Notes: generated by a model from the letters alone, not told the origin. A stretch of 64,000 nucleotides of DNA from Anaerobacillus alkalidiazotrophicus (GCF_001866055.1 NZ_MLQS01000030.1:125500-189499); one strand, 5' to 3'; numbered from the stretch's first letter, positions 36,034 through 45,651 are shown. Translations and numbers: made by a program.

Positions 36034-36762
36034 TTAAGCATGATCGTTAAATTTCTCATTTACCATTTTATTTAAGACATGATTAATACCTATTGTTTTT
36101 TCTACTTGAAGAACGAATGAAATTCCTTTGCCGGGTTGATTAATACCTGCCTCTATGTCAATTTGTTCTAAAACTTGTTCGGTTTTAGTGCGATCAATTA
36201 ACGTTAGAACAATATCTTTTTCGGGCTCAATAAGTATATTAAATAGCTTTGCTTGTTCGTGAATTCCTGTTCCTCGTCCTGAAATGATCGTTCCACCTTC
36301 AGCCCCTGCATTTTTTGAAGCATCTACAACGAGATCAGCATCGCCTTTATTCACAATCGTAACAATAAGATCGTAAAGAATTGCTTGAGATTCCACTTGA
36401 GATTTCCCCTCCATATGTTCATTGGTATCATTTAAACCTATTAGATGATTAATTCCCATTATTTGTTTCGGACATAACATGATTGCAAGCCCTGTCCCTG
36501 GATGACAAAGTTTTGCTTCTTCATTAATGGCGCTTAGTACTTTATTGCATATCTGACTATTAACAAGAGTTAGGATAATTTCTTTTTCAGGTGCAATTGT
36601 AATTCCGAGGAAAGATTTGTTTTCGTGAACTCCTGTTCCAGATCCAATTAATACAGTACCACCTTCAGCACCGGCAAGTTTTGAGGCTTTTACGACTTTT
36701 TTTGCACATCCTTTTTTTACAATTGTTATGATAAGTTTATGCGCCTTGTTTATGGTGATCAT
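36034..36762 (-). CDS. Tandem PII-like signalling protein
   Basis: About 242 residues made of two PII-like halves, each with the pattern KLIITIVKKGCAKKVVKASKLAGAEGGTVLIGSGTG (split here at about residues 5-40) and, in the second half, LIVTIVNKGDADLVVDASKNAGAEGGTIISGRGTG. The GAEGGT..GRGTG words match the loop region of PII proteins. Start taken at the ATG 36762; another ATG at 36789 lies before the ribosome site GGGGCGAC. It overlaps the DUF1538 gene by 26 bases: one operon. Probably a sensor that controls the DUF1538 membrane pair. Confidence 0.85.
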   Translation of the reverse strand: MITINKAHKLIITIVKKGCAKKVVKASKLAGAEGGTVLIGSGTGVHENKSFLGITIAPEKEIILTLVNSQICNKVLSAINEEAKLCHPGTGLAIMLCPKQIMGINHLIGLNDTNEHMEGKSQVESQAILYDLIVTIVNKGDADLVVDASKNAGAEGGTIISGRGTGIHEQAKLFNILIEPEKDIVLTLIDRTKTEQVLEQIDIEAGINQPGKGISFVLQVEKTIGINHVLNKMVNEKFNDHA

Positions 36763-37489
36763 TATTATGTTGTCGCCCCTTTCCTTCATATAATAGACCT
36801 AATGTGAGAACAGAGATAATGGGGGATAATGCAACTAATGCAATCATACCAAATCCATCAAGAAGAGGGTTGCGTCCATCAATCTCAGATGCGACACCAA
36901 CACCAATTGCTAAAATAAAGGTGACAGTCATAGGTCCAGTTGCTACTCCTCCTGAATCAAAAGCGATAGCTGTAAAGCGTTTTGATGAAAAATACATTAG
37001 GATTAGCGCAATAAGGTAACCAGGGATAATAAAATACCACAATGGGATTCCAAGCAGAATACGCAACATCGATAAAGCAATTGAAAATGCTACGCCAATT
37101 GACAATGTGTATAACATTACTTTTTGAGAAATAGATCCACCTGAAACTTTTTCAACTTCGTGGTTTAAAATTCTGACGGCAGGTTCTGCGAAGGTTGCTA
37201 CAAAACCAAATATGAACCCAATTGGTACTAGTATCCAATTAAAAGACAAACTTCCTAATTTTTCACCAATCATTTCCCCTACTGGAAAAAAACCTACATG
37301 GACCCCTTGTAAAAAGAAAGCTAAACCTAAAAAAGATAACAAAATTCCTTTACCAATGTTAAATAATTTTCTTCGATTTAATTTTAAAAAGAAAAGTTGA
37401 AAAAGAAGAAACAAGATTACTAACGGTAATAATGCATAGGTAACTTCTAGCAAAACATGACCAAATCCTTTAAATATTTGAATATTCAT
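36737..37489 (-). CDS. DUF1538 membrane protein, second subunit
   Basis: 250 residues, six to seven helices, with FAEPAVRILNHEVEKVSGGSIS and FDSGGVATGPMTVTFILAIGVGVAS, the DUF1538 marks. The ATG overlaps the stop of the preceding DUF1538 gene (ATGA). From family knowledge, a two-subunit DUF1538 pair (UmpAB of Halomonas) was reported to work as a Na+(K+)/H+ antiporter; I recall this and cannot check it here. Confidence 0.88.
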   Translation of the reverse strand: MNIQIFKGFGHVLLEVTYALLPLVILFLLFQLFFLKLNRRKLFNIGKGILLSFLGLAFFLQGVHVGFFPVGEMIGEKLGSLSFNWILVPIGFIFGFVATFAEPAVRILNHEVEKVSGGSISQKVMLYTLSIGVAFSIALSMLRILLGIPLWYFIIPGYLIALILMYFSSKRFTAIAFDSGGVATGPMTVTFILAIGVGVASEIDGRNPLLDGFGMIALVALSPIISVLTLGLLYEGKGRQHNNDHHKQGA

Positions 37490-38178
37490 CCGAAAATCAC
37501 TCCTAAGATTAAAACCGCCAAGATTGGTCCTATGGACGCTAATGCTACAAGACCAAAACTATCACTTGCAGATGCTTTGCCTTTCAATACAGAAGCTACT
37601 CCAACACCTAATGCTAAAATGAACGGAACCGTCATTGGCCCGGTCGTAACACCGCCGGCATCGAAAGAAATAGGAATAAAATTGTCAGGAGTAAAAGCAG
37701 CCAATAAAAAGGCTACTCCATAGCCTAATATTAAAATGTGGATAATTTTAATGTTGAAAATAATTCGAAGCATTGCTAATGCAACAAATATACCTACGCC
37801 TAATGCAACTGAATAAATAAGAATATTACTTGAAATTTCTCCATTAGAAACAAGATCAATTTGTGTTGCTAACACTCTTACATCGGGTTCAGCAACGGTA
37901 ACAACAAAACCAAGAAGGAAACCGAAAAATAAAATCACCCACAATTTCTTTGTTTTTGGCAAGGCTGATCCAACCATTTTCCCTACGGGTAGAAGACCGA
38001 TGTGAACACCTAGAAGAAAGAGGATTAGACCAATGCTGACAAAAACGACACCAACTAAAAATTGTAGAAACATTTCTATTGGTAACCAGATGATTGTAAA
38101 TTGAAGTATGATAACTACTAGCGTAATAGGGAGTATTGCATATACAACTTCTTTAATCGTATCTTTAACATCTTGCAT
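37486..38178 (-). CDS. DUF1538 membrane protein, first subunit
   Basis: 230 residues with the same core as its partner: VAEPDVRVLATQIDLVSNGEIS and FDAGGVTTGPMTVPFILALGVGVAS, the conserved acidic E-P-D/A-V-R and D-x-GG-V-x-TGPMTV motifs that could hold ions. The two are paralogues sharing perhaps a third of residues. Ribosome site GAGAGGAG. First gene of a three-gene operon DUF1538-DUF1538-PII. Confidence 0.88.
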   Translation of the reverse strand: MQDVKDTIKEVVYAILPITLVVIILQFTIIWLPIEMFLQFLVGVVFVSIGLILFLLGVHIGLLPVGKMVGSALPKTKKLWVILFFGFLLGFVVTVAEPDVRVLATQIDLVSNGEISSNILIYSVALGVGIFVALAMLRIIFNIKIIHILILGYGVAFLLAAFTPDNFIPISFDAGGVTTGPMTVPFILALGVGVASVLKGKASASDSFGLVALASIGPILAVLILGVIFG

Positions 38179-38213
38179 AATCGTCTCCTCTCACGTTTCA
38201 TCATTATATTTTA

Positions 38214-38366
38214 TTAAAAAGGGTGATTAGGTTTTGAGGAAGAAATATCTCTCTTTCCTTTTCCGTTACAACGAGGACAATTCACTTTTACTTTTAAAAG
38301 TTTCAAAAAAACTTTCGTAACTTTACCGGTACCATGACATTTTTTACAAATCACAATAATTGCCAT
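38214..38366 (-). CDS. Small DnaJ-type zinc-ribbon protein (50 residues)
   Basis: Begins MAIIVICKKCHGTGKVTKVF and holds CPRCNGKGKR: two CxxCxGxG motifs, a DnaJ-like zinc ribbon. ATG after GCGGTGGGATT. It lies 36 bases before the DUF1538 operon in the same direction and may be cotranscribed. Similar small proteins occur in Bacillus (YuiA type); role unknown. Confidence 0.75.
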   Translation of the reverse strand: MAIIVICKKCHGTGKVTKVFLKLLKVKVNCPRCNGKGKRDISSSKPNHPF

Positions 38367-38552
38367 AATCCCACCGCTTTCTTAAGTTTATCATACTTAA
38401 TTCGAAAATTCAGAATTTTTGTTTTGTAGCAAGGAGTAATGGTCGTTTATTATCCTAATAATTCCTATTATAATGTATATTCAGAATTTACGTTACTTAT
38501 AACTATGGTATAATTATATTATGTAACATTAGAGGAAAGGTGACTAACAAAT

Positions 38553-39113
38553 ATGGAATTTGTTGAGGCCATTAAAGACCGCAAAAAAATAAAAGAAATT
38601 AAAGAAGTTTTATTCAAAAGATCGAAAAGAGATTATCTTTTATTTACTTTAGGTATAAACACTGGACTAAAAGTAAGTGATTTGTTAAATCTTAAAAAGC
38701 ATGAAATCGTCGAAAGAAATGATTGTGTTAAAGACTATATTAGTGTCTGTGACAAGGAGACAAACCTAGTTTATTTAAATGAACAAGTAAAAACTGCTGT
38801 GTATGATTATGTGAAAACGGTTCCTTTCTTGTCTGATGATGATTACGTGTTTAAATCCAAAAAAGGTACCGCTCCAATTACTCGGCAACAAGCATATCGA
38901 ATTATTAATTCTGTAGCTAAAGAAGTGGGGATAAATTCCAAAATTGGTACACATACTTTACGGAAAACTTTTGGCTATCATGCGTATTGTGGTGGTGTAG
39001 CAGTTTCAATTTTACAAAAGTTATTTCACCATTCTTCAAAAGGGGAAACAATGAAATATATTGGCATTGAAAAAGGAGAAAATATACGCTCTCAAATTGA
39101 TGTGAATTTATAG
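38553..39113 (+). CDS. Small tyrosine recombinase/integrase
   Basis: 186 residues, the catalytic domain only. Visible: TGLKVSDLLNL (first catalytic Arg replaced by Lys), GTHTLRKTFGYHAY (H-x-x-R and His), LFHHSSKGETMKYIGI (His and nucleophile Tyr). Short integrases of this type occur on Bacillus chromosomes and phages. No att site or phage genes nearby. The next gene (YitT) starts 20 bases later, so they may share a transcript. Confidence 0.85.
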   Translation: MEFVEAIKDRKKIKEIKEVLFKRSKRDYLLFTLGINTGLKVSDLLNLKKHEIVERNDCVKDYISVCDKETNLVYLNEQVKTAVYDYVKTVPFLSDDDYVFKSKKGTAPITRQQAYRIINSVAKEVGINSKIGTHTLRKTFGYHAYCGGVAVSILQKLFHHSSKGETMKYIGIEKGENIRSQIDVNL

Positions 39114-39133
39114 GAGAAAAGGTAGGTGTTTCG

Positions 39134-39967
39134 ATGAAAAGATTTTTAGATTACTTGTTATTAACAGCTGGTTCAATCATTGTTGCTGTAGGTCTTGAGT
39201 TAATCTTAGCCCCGAATGGGATGGTAGATGGTGGTGTAACTGCTATTGCTATTATGAGCAATGCATTATGGAATATCCCAATATGGTCTGTTTTTATTTT
39301 ATTAAATATTCCGTCTTTGATTATCGCTGGTAAGTATATGGGGAGAAAATTTGTTTTTCGTACACTTTATGCTAATGTCTTAACTTCAGGAGCATTAATA
39401 TATTTTGCACCTTTTCCAGCGATTACCTCATCTGAAGTATTAATTGTATTATACGGTGGGTTATTACTAGGACTTGGTATTGGTTTGGTTGTGACGGCTG
39501 GTGGTGCGATAGATGGCTCTGAAATGATAGCTATTTGGATGAATAAAAAATATGGAGTTTCTGTAAGTAAGTTTTTATTAGCCATAAATGCTATTATCCT
39601 CTCGATGGCAGCCATTGTTTTTACTTTAGAAAAAGCGATGTTCTCAATAGCAGTATTTTTCATTGTTGCAAAGGTTATTGATTTTATTTTAGACGGAATC
39701 AATCAAGGTAAAGCAGTAATGATTATTTCGAGCAAGCCAGAAGAAGTAGGGAAAAAGTTAATTGATGAATTAGGTATTTCAATCACTTACCTTAAAGGAG
39801 TAGGTGGGTATACTGGTGATGAAATTCAGCTCATTTATTGTATTACTGATAGATTAATGTATCCGAAGTTAAAGGACGTGGTCTTATCTATAGATTCATC
39901 TGCCATACTTGAAGCGTCTCTAGTAACAGAAACAGCTGGTGTAAAGAAAAGATCATTGATTAAATAG
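39134..39967 (+). CDS. YitT-family membrane protein (DUF161/DUF2179)
   Basis: 277 residues: five or so N-terminal helices (TAGSIIVAVGLELILAPNGMVDGGVTAIAIM; GGAIDGSEMIAIWMNKK), then a cytosolic DUF2179 domain (KAVMIISSKPEEVGKKLIDELGISITYLKGVGGYTG). YitT-like proteins are common in Bacillus in many paralogues; function unproven. ATG with AGGAGAAAAGGTAGG. Confidence 0.93.
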   Translation: MKRFLDYLLLTAGSIIVAVGLELILAPNGMVDGGVTAIAIMSNALWNIPIWSVFILLNIPSLIIAGKYMGRKFVFRTLYANVLTSGALIYFAPFPAITSSEVLIVLYGGLLLGLGIGLVVTAGGAIDGSEMIAIWMNKKYGVSVSKFLLAINAIILSMAAIVFTLEKAMFSIAVFFIVAKVIDFILDGINQGKAVMIISSKPEEVGKKLIDELGISITYLKGVGGYTGDEIQLIYCITDRLMYPKLKDVVLSIDSSAILEASLVTETAGVKKRSLIK

Positions 39968-40195
39968 GGTTGAAACTCACAATCCTAGAAATAAAATAAA
40001 TATTGAACTTTGTTTTTCTGTAAAATATACTTTTATTAGTAATTAGGAAGATCATAGTAATAAAAAAATTTTAAATACAAAGTCAGAATTTTAAGATGAA
40101 ACTACAATTGAGTGAGTTAATAATAATGAGTTATTCTCGGTTACACCTACCTGGTTGATTTTTGGGTAGATTAAATTTCTAAGGAGTGGAGAAAG

Positions 40196-40654
40196 TTGTT
40201 ACATAGTCAATATGTAGTTTTTAAGCTAGAAGAAGGTGAATATGGAATTGATATTATGAACGTAAAAGAAATAACCGAATGTCAAACTATGACAATGGTT
40301 CCTAATTCACCAACTTATATTGAAGGTGTTATTAATTTAAGAGGAAATGTTATTCCGGTTATTAATCTAAAGAAAAAATTTCATTTGATAGATACAAAAA
40401 TAAAGGAAACTAGTAAGGTTATTATTAGTAGTTTAGAGGATAATCAAGTTGGTTTTATTGTAGATGATGCTTCTCAAGTTTTAACGTTAATGCAATCGGA
40501 CATTCAAAGTCGTCCAGAGTTACTTGGTGTAATTAATGAAAAATATGTAAATGGTATTGCAAAAGTTGAAGAAAAATTAATTATTCTAATAGACCTATTG
40601 GAAACATTAACAGCTGATGAAATAGAAGCTATAAAAGATACGAAAGTAGGTTAA
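40196..40654 (+). CDS. cheW: CheW-like chemotaxis coupling protein
   Basis: 152 residues with YVVFKLEEGEYGIDIMNVKEI at the start, YIEGVINLRGNVIPVINLKKKF in the middle and the second barrel (VGFIVDDASQVLTL). CheW links receptors to the CheA kinase. TTG start after AAGGAGTGGAG. It stands alone, away from a chemotaxis operon, so it may be an extra CheW or a CheV-like adaptor without a receiver. Confidence 0.9.
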   Translation: MLHSQYVVFKLEEGEYGIDIMNVKEITECQTMTMVPNSPTYIEGVINLRGNVIPVINLKKKFHLIDTKIKETSKVIISSLEDNQVGFIVDDASQVLTLMQSDIQSRPELLGVINEKYVNGIAKVEEKLIILIDLLETLTADEIEAIKDTKVG

Positions 40655-40689
40655 TCTTTAGATTATTCGTAGTGAATTTAGGGATTTAT

Positions 40690-40739
40690 CCCACTCTTAA
40701 TGGGGAGTAAAACACTAAATGATTGAAGGTTAACTTTAT
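40690..40739. repeat. TTTAT hairpin element, copy 8 (minimal, 50 bp)
   Basis: TTTAT before and TTTAT at the end; only the outermost bases remain (CCCACTCTTAATGGGG ... ATGATTGAAGGTTAACTTTAT). Confidence 0.65.
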
Positions 40740-40780
40740 CAATATTAATTTTTTATTAGGGTAAAATATGGTATTCATAG

Positions 40781-40820
40781 AGGAAAAGACTTTGTTCAAA
40801 AAAGTCTTTTCCTCTATTTT
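40781..40820. terminator. Intrinsic terminator
   Basis: GAGGAAAAGACTTT / AAAGTCTTTTCCTC then TATTTT. 40821-41031 otherwise shows no gene. Confidence 0.8.
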
Positions 40821-41031
40821 CAATCATCCATTAATCAGCATGAGACTGTGTTCACTACATAATTTTACTGCTCCTCTTAACAAATGTTGTATTTCCTGTA
40901 TAATAAAATCTGAAATAAGTTTATCTTTACTATCAAAATACACGCTTCATAATGGTCTTTAAATTTTTTCTATAATGAAAAGGAATTTAGCAATTATTAG
41001 AGTAAAAAAGTTGAAAGAGAGTGAGAACAAT

Positions 41032-41751
41032 ATGGGCCGTAAGTGGAACAATATTAAAGAAAAAAAAGCATCTAAAGATGCTAATAATAGTCGTGTCTAT
41101 TCAAAATTCGGATTGGAAATTTATGTGACGGCTAAGCGGGGTGAACCAGATCCAGAATCAAACCAAGCACTAAAATTCGTTATTGAACGGGCAAAAACGT
41201 ATAATGTACCGAAAGCCATTATTGACCGTGCTATTGAAAAAGCGAAAGGTGGTACTGAAGAATCTTATGACGAACTTCGTTATGAAGGTTTCGGTCCAAA
41301 CGGATCAATGGTTATTGTTGATGCCCTAACGAATAACGTAAATCGTACTGCAGCTGAAGTGCGTGCTGCATTTAATAAAAATGGTGGAAATTTAGGGGTA
41401 AATGGATCTGTTGCTTACATGTTTGACGCAACAGCAGTAATTGGGGTCGAAGGTAAAACTGAAGAAGAAGTTCTTGAATTACTGTTGGAAGCGGACGTAG
41501 AAGTGCGTGATATCTTACAAGAAGATGAAGCAGTAATTATTTATGCAGAACCAGATCAGTTTCATGCCGTACAAGAAGCATTCAAGAGTGTTGGTATTAC
41601 TGAGTTCACAGTTGCTGAACAAACAATGCTTCCGCAAAATGAACTATCCCTTACTGAGGATGCGAAAATAAAATTCGAAAAAATTATTGATACGTTAGAA
41701 GATTTAGATGATGTTCAACGAGTGTACCATAATGTTGATTTAGGTGAATAA
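41032..41751 (+). CDS. YebC/PmpR-family regulator
   Basis: 239 residues from the ATG at 41032 (AGAGAGTGAG upstream). Typical start [31 protein letters not shown], then [33 protein letters not shown] and [14 protein letters not shown]. This is the YeeN subgroup of YebC proteins, described as transcription factors and lately as helpers of ribosomes stalled at proline runs. Monocistronic, with terminator. Confidence 0.95.
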   Translation: MGRKWNNIKEKKASKDANNSRVYSKFGLEIYVTAKRGEPDPESNQALKFVIERAKTYNVPKAIIDRAIEKAKGGTEESYDELRYEGFGPNGSMVIVDALTNNVNRTAAEVRAAFNKNGGNLGVNGSVAYMFDATAVIGVEGKTEEEVLELLLEADVEVRDILQEDEAVIIYAEPDQFHAVQEAFKSVGITEFTVAEQTMLPQNELSLTEDAKIKFEKIIDTLEDLDDVQRVYHNVDLGE

Positions 41752-41756
41752 TTATA

Positions 41757-41793
41757 AAAAGCAAACCTTTTAGTATTGAAGGTTTGCTTTTTT
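41757..41793. terminator. Intrinsic terminator
   Basis: AAAAAGCAAACCTT / AAGGTTTGCTTTTTT. Confidence 0.85.
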
Positions 41794-42073
41794 CAAAGGG
41801 GGAATTAATAATTGTAGTAGGAAACCTATCTAATTTAACACCTACCTGAACGAGGTTACTTCACCTGATTTTATGAAGGTAAAAAGTGGGCTTTATGTAA
41901 TGGGAGAAATTTACTATTGTACGTGAAGAAGGCGTTTTGTATATCTTATAATGAAACTATAGTAATAGCTAAAATATGAGCTCGTATTTTTAAAGTAAAA
42001 TGATATAATCAAAAAGTAATGCTTGTTTTCTTATATTTTCCTTATTTACTAAGTTTATAAAGGTGGTGATTGG

Positions 42074-43351
42074 TTGGTTAATTTACTATTAAATGTTCTT
42101 ACCATTTTAATAGGAGTATTCATATATTATATCTTTGTTTTTAATAAACAGGTTCATGATAAATATCAAAAACCTCTCATCGGCTTCGTGGCAATTGTTA
42201 GTATTGTGCTCTGTATGATATTTCCTGCTGAAAATATCAATGACTATCTTTATGATTTAAGAGTAATCCCTTTTATTATCGGGGCTATTTATGGTGGCAG
42301 AAATGTGGGAGGGGTCCTTTTAGTTGCTTTTATCCTGTCACAATACATACTTATTGGTAGCGGTACCGGGTTTTATTTAACAATTTTTCAGGGTCTTTTA
42401 TTACTGATTTTCACACATATTGTAAGCCCTAATTTTAAAAGTTATAGCATACGAAAAAAACATCTAATAGGATTAGCATTCTTGTTAGTAAGTTGGATAG
42501 TAAATGTCTTAAATCATTTCTTTTTCATGCCGCATACGTTAGATTATTATTTCTTATCAATATTAATCTTCCATTCTGTTACTCTGCTTTTAACTTATTC
42601 ATTGGTCATTCATATTATTGAATACATTAGACAAAATCAAAAAATGCAAGAAGAAATAAATGAAATAGAAAAACTAAGAGTTATAAGTGAACTTGCTGCT
42701 AGTGTTTCACATGAAGTACGCAATCCACTTACTGTAACGAAAGGCTTTCTACAATTGTTAAAGGATAATGAAATTACCTACGACAAGAGAAAAGAGTATT
42801 TAGATTATTCTTTATGTGAACTAGATCGAGCTAAGGCCATTATTACAGGTTATTTAACATATGCCAAACCTTCTAATGGGAACGCACTAACAAGTATAGA
42901 GGTTTCTCGGGAAATAGACAAAGTCTTTCAGGTGCTGATGCCGTATGCGCTTATGCGAGGAGTAGAACTTTCTGTAGAAAATATAATGGAAGTTTATGTC
43001 ATTGGTGATCCCAAAAAGTTTCAACAATGTATTGTAAACATTGTAAAAAATGCAATTGAGGCAATGAACGAGGGTGGAAAAGTGATTGTCAATACAAAAC
43101 TAAAGCACCAAACGTTAATTCTTTCAATTCAAGACTTTGGTGAAGGGATGTCGAAGCAAGAAATTTCATTACTCGGTTTACCATTTTATTCAACAAAGGA
43201 AACTGGAACTGGTCTTGGTATAATGGTTGCCTATAGTATTATTAAATCAATGGGATGGAAAGTAGAAATAAAAAGTAGAGAAAGTGTTGGAACTACTTTT
43301 TTCTTGGAAATCCCATTATCTAATTCGAATAGTAAAAGTTATATTAGCTGA
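42074..43351 (+). CDS. KinB-like membrane histidine kinase (first of two)
   Basis: 425 residues. The first 190 hold about six helices with LYDLRVIPFIIGAIYGGRNVG and GSGTGFYL, a 5TM-5TMR/LytS-type sensor; then SELAASVSHEVRNPLTVTKG (phospho-acceptor His213), and the ATP lid TGTGLGIMVAYSIIKSMGW. This matches sporulation kinases of the KinB type that feed phosphate to Spo0F. TTG start after AGGTGGTGATTGG. No response regulator is adjacent, as expected for Spo0F-phosphorelay kinases. Confidence 0.9.
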   Translation: MVNLLLNVLTILIGVFIYYIFVFNKQVHDKYQKPLIGFVAIVSIVLCMIFPAENINDYLYDLRVIPFIIGAIYGGRNVGGVLLVAFILSQYILIGSGTGFYLTIFQGLLLLIFTHIVSPNFKSYSIRKKHLIGLAFLLVSWIVNVLNHFFFMPHTLDYYFLSILIFHSVTLLLTYSLVIHIIEYIRQNQKMQEEINEIEKLRVISELAASVSHEVRNPLTVTKGFLQLLKDNEITYDKRKEYLDYSLCELDRAKAIITGYLTYAKPSNGNALTSIEVSREIDKVFQVLMPYALMRGVELSVENIMEVYVIGDPKKFQQCIVNIVKNAIEAMNEGGKVIVNTKLKHQTLILSIQDFGEGMSKQEISLLGLPFYSTKETGTGLGIMVAYSIIKSMGWKVEIKSRESVGTTFFLEIPLSNSNSKSYIS

Positions 43352-43352
43352 G

Positions 43353-43463
43353 TTAATTTCATAATTACCTAAATGGAGCTACATAAGTCTAAATGTTGTT
43401 GAATGAAGACCGTTTCCAACAACATTTAGTATCAGAGTAGCGAACAATTATGAAATTCATTAA
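43353..43463. repeat. TIR element with central hairpin, copy M2
   Basis: TTAATTTCATAATTACCTAAATGGAGC ... AATTATGAAATTCATTAA, read in two parts; hairpin at 43389-43429 whose 15-base loop is inverted relative to M1 and M3. Confidence 0.85.
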
Positions 43464-43677
43464 GCTAAGTAAATATACAATAAAAGTTCCGTCATTCTTG
43501 CTACTAGGCGATTATATATAATTGTGTAGGTTTGATCATAACTAGATAAAGAGTTATCTAGCTTGCTTTTGGTAATTATGAAATTTACTTAATTAAAAGT
43601 TAAGCGAATTTTCTTACTGAATTAAGATATCCATTAAATAAAACATCGGATGGATCTGACTGTGAGGGTTAATGATA

Positions 43678-44958
43678 ATGAATTTTCTGCTTTTAAATGT
43701 ATTGATTATATTACTATGTGTGTTTATTTATACTATCTTTTTCTTAAACTCAAAAATGGAGATCACAAACCGGAAAGTTATCTTAGTCGTAATATCAGGT
43801 GTTGGAACTGTACTTTGTATGTCATTTCCGTTTAGTGATATTTATGGTCATTACTATGATTTACGCTTAATTCCATTTATGTTAGGAGCGTTATATGGTG
43901 GAAGAGCTGTTGGCTTATCAGTGTTTCTTATCATGATTTTTTATCGCTATTTCATAGATGTAGGTAGCGGATTTTACTTAGCTGTTGCCCAAGGATTTAT
44001 TTTATTAGTACTCACCTATTTCTTTAGTCCTCAATTTAAACAATATGTTTTTAAGAAAAAATTAGCTTTTACCTCAAGTATCACTCTTTTATTAATAGTT
44101 ATGACTTTTTCTATTAACATTTTTCTTATACCTAGTAAATTAGATCAACACCACTTTAGTGTTCTATTAAACTATTCAATTGTATTATTCCTAACATTTT
44201 TCTTAGTTATCTATATGATTGAATATATACTTCGTAATCGGAAAATAGCGCTAGAATTTTCTGAATCAGAAAGACTCCGTGTAGTTAGTGAGCTAGCAGC
44301 AAGTGTTTCTCATGAAGTAAAAAATCCGTTAACAGTAACCAGAGGTTTTATTCAATTGTTGTATGAAAGAGATTTGGATCAAAACAAAAAAGAAGAGTAT
44401 ATTGATTTTTCACTTCAAGAGCTAGATCGAGCGCAAGAAATTATTTCTGATTATTTAACATTTGCTAATCCAACTGAGAAGAATATGTTTATTTCAATAA
44501 ATGTGAATAAAGAAATAGAATATTTAATTCAAGTTATGACTCCGTTTGCATTAACAAATAAGATTAAATTAATATTTGAAGAAAGTTCTGATTGTTACTT
44601 AATAGGAGATAAGCAAAAGTTTCGTCAATGCTTAATGAACATAGTTAAAAATGGTATCGAAGCAATTCCAAATGGAGAAGGTGGCGAGATTACCATAAGT
44701 GTTAAAATGTTGGAGCGTGAAATCATTATTAGTATTAAGGATAATGGTATCGGTATGTCTCACCAACAGCTCAAAAAACTGGGATTGCCATATCATTCTA
44801 CAAAAGAAAAAGGAACAGGACTAGGTACAGTCGTAGTATACAATGTGGTTAAGGCTATGGGTGGCCTAGTTCAAGTTGAAAGTGAAAAAGGAAAAGGAAC
44901 GACATTTACGTTAATATTTTCGAACATCAATGAAAAAGCACCACACACAAATAAGTGA
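43678..44958 (+). CDS. KinB-like membrane histidine kinase (second of two)
   Basis: About 426 residues; aligns with its neighbour along the whole length (FLLLNVLIILLCVFIYTI; YDLRLIPFMLGALYGGRAVG; SELAASVSHEVKNPLTVTRG with His212; TGLGTVVVYNVVKAMGG). A tandem duplication that has diverged strongly. Start at ATG 43678 by alignment and by nine-base spacing from GAGGG; ATG 43672 is also possible. A TIR element lies between the two genes. Confidence 0.9.
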   Translation: MNFLLLNVLIILLCVFIYTIFFLNSKMEITNRKVILVVISGVGTVLCMSFPFSDIYGHYYDLRLIPFMLGALYGGRAVGLSVFLIMIFYRYFIDVGSGFYLAVAQGFILLVLTYFFSPQFKQYVFKKKLAFTSSITLLLIVMTFSINIFLIPSKLDQHHFSVLLNYSIVLFLTFFLVIYMIEYILRNRKIALEFSESERLRVVSELAASVSHEVKNPLTVTRGFIQLLYERDLDQNKKEEYIDFSLQELDRAQEIISDYLTFANPTEKNMFISINVNKEIEYLIQVMTPFALTNKIKLIFEESSDCYLIGDKQKFRQCLMNIVKNGIEAIPNGEGGEITISVKMLEREIIISIKDNGIGMSHQQLKKLGLPYHSTKEKGTGLGTVVVYNVVKAMGGLVQVESEKGKGTTFTLIFSNINEKAPHTNK

Positions 44959-44985
44959 ATGGAGCTTTAGTTTTTACATTACGCA

Positions 44986-45025
44986 AAAGCAGCTGCTCGT
45001 GACCAAGGCGCTTGCGCTTTTCTTG
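44986..45025. repeat. CTAG-type repeat, copy R5 (right end only)
   Basis: AGCAGCTGCTCGTGACCAAG and GCGCTTGCGCTTTTCTT, identical to the end of R6; ends right at the stop codon of the next gene. Confidence 0.7.
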
Positions 45026-45430
45026 TTAAAAGTTATGCCAATTTGACATAAACCAAAACGTACCTATTGTGATAATGATGTAACCGAACCCAATCGTTGA
45101 GATCTTTCTTAAATGTTTTTGTTGTGCTTCTATATCTTTTTCTAATTGATATAGTTTTAGTCGTTTAGAGAATATTCCTAGAAAAGCTCCAATTACTAGC
45201 ACTAATATAACTGAAATCCATACACGTAAAGAAGTGTAATCTGGAAAAATAATAAATCCTGTAATTAGAGATACAAATAAAGCTAAGTTAGCGAGCATAA
45301 CAAGAATTTTCCATAGCTTTGGTGTTGGTAGCTGTTGTTTCGTTCTGCTTTTTACAAAAGCGATAATTGGCAGTGGGAAAAGTATTAAAAATAATATTGA
45401 AATAAGTTGATGAGCTATTAATAATAACAT
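45026..45430 (-). CDS. Four-helix membrane protein, unknown
   Basis: 134 residues from the ATG at 45430, which follows AGGAGGTACGCACTT. Hydrophobic segments near 1-28, 42-65, 72-92 and 115-132, with a basic/acidic linker (KRLKLYQLEKDIEAQQKHLRK). Possibly a small Bacillus family; I do not recognise it. Stop codon at the edge of repeat R5. Confidence 0.7.
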   Translation of the reverse strand: MLLLIAHQLISILFLILFPLPIIAFVKSRTKQQLPTPKLWKILVMLANLALFVSLITGFIIFPDYTSLRVWISVILVLVIGAFLGIFSKRLKLYQLEKDIEAQQKHLRKISTIGFGYIIITIGTFWFMSNWHNF

Positions 45431-45651
45431 AAGTGCGTACCTCCTATAATTCTCACATGAACATACAATATCAATATAGTCAAAGAGAATCAAATTTAAT
45501 GCATAAAAGAAAAACAAACGCGAGGGTTAATTATTTTTGTAAATTTCTCACCAATCGTTTAATGTTATAATAAAATATATATATTAATACGAATTCACCT
45601 ATAAAATTTGGTAAACATAAAAGTTAGAATATTGTTTGAAAGGAGTTAAAC

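Noticed and set aside
38553..39967. Prophage or genomic island around the integrase
   Set aside because: No phage genes, att repeats or tRNA nearby; base composition and neighbours look ordinary.
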